Origin: Apostichopus japonicus
Lineage: Eukaryota > Echinodermata > Holothuroidea > Aspidochirotida > Stichopodidae
Assembly: GCF_037975245.1 (NCBI RefSeq)
Contig: NC_092572.1
Coordinates: 3,385,501 to 3,449,500 of the forward strand
Length of the DNA stretch: 64,000 bases
Direction of reading: 5' to 3'
Positions 63,670 to 64,000 of the stretch are shown in pieces. The translations under genes were made by a program, and so were the position numbers. Position 1 is the first letter of the stretch; each line of letters begins with the position of its first letter. The notes under the pieces were generated by a model. It saw nothing but the letters and a program-made list of their open reading frames with translations. It did no database searches and was not told the origin of the DNA.

Positions 63670-64000
63670 TGTGTAGTGTTCGGTTTCGATATACCTGATA
63701 TCGGAAATATCTGCTATTTTTCTGTTCCTTCAACCAAGTTTTATAATAGCCATTATAAGAGGTTGCAATATTTCTACACCAATAAATTAACTGTGTCTGA
63801 ATTTTCGAAAATTTCCTGACCAACATTCTTCATCATACTTTCCTCTACTCGTGCAATTTTGACCTGTCTGTTAGGGGTTGAAGGAGGTTTTTCTATATTG
63901 GTTATCCATAGATTGAATTTTGTGCAACATTATGGGTATGTTTTGAAGTGATTTTATTCACGAGAAATGTGAATTTTCAAATTCTCAACAAATAATGGGC
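63670..64000. other. Right edge, nothing recognised
   Basis: AT-rich sequence with no gene or repeat I can identify. Confidence 0.5.

Overview
The window is animal nuclear DNA. It holds three spliced housekeeping genes with GT-AG introns, followed by about 22 kb with no gene I can recognise that is built largely from decayed transposons. I infer a marine invertebrate deuterostome, most likely an echinoderm. The reasons are the very frequent TAGGCCTA/AGGCCTAG words, the many small hAT elements, the tRNA-derived SINEs, and invertebrate-like versions of ATP5MG, RBM42 and CHEK1. The species cannot be read from the sequence.

Left part, 1-10.2 kb: ATP5MG (subunit g of mitochondrial ATP synthase, + strand, three coding exons, 124 aa). 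Its first intron carries a 2.2 kb Tc1/mariner-like element. A 2.7 kb tail-to-tail spacer follows.

Middle, 10.2-18.0 kb: RBM42 (RNA-binding/splicing-associated protein, - strand, eight coding exons, 413 aa). Two of its 5' splice sites lie inside separate four-copy tandem arrays (88 bp and 54 bp units), and exon 3 carries a coding Gly/Pro minisatellite. A 1.3 kb spacer with an E2F-type site separates its start from the divergent CHEK1.

19.4-41.9 kb: CHEK1 (DNA-damage checkpoint kinase, + strand, twelve coding exons, 486 aa), complete with catalytic residues, two SQ sites matching the ATR targets, and a C-terminal KA1 region. Its introns hold two candidate solo LTRs, one inside a minisatellite with 192-bp higher-order periodicity. 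They also hold a 3.6 kb hAT element (TSD TTCTTTAC) that contains a second inverted-repeat element carrying eight identical 15-bp motifs, and several other minisatellites. Two further arrays lie in or near its 3' UTR.

41.9-64 kb: no gene recognised. Seven hAT-type elements here have exact 8-bp target duplications (42.7, 43.7, 44.35, 44.7, 48.6, 57.5 and 63.2 kb), and one more (49.6 kb) has a 7/8 match. One of them (44350-47925) split a SINE whose intact sister copy lies at 56.7-57.0 kb, and it contains a broken hAT transposase C-terminus. Long (TA)n tracts lie at 52.6, 53.0, 54.0, 55.1 and 62.3 kb.

The three genes act in separate processes (ATP synthesis, RNA processing, checkpoint signalling). 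Nothing in the sequence links them in one pathway, although the RBM42/CHEK1 head-to-head layout could allow shared promoter control.
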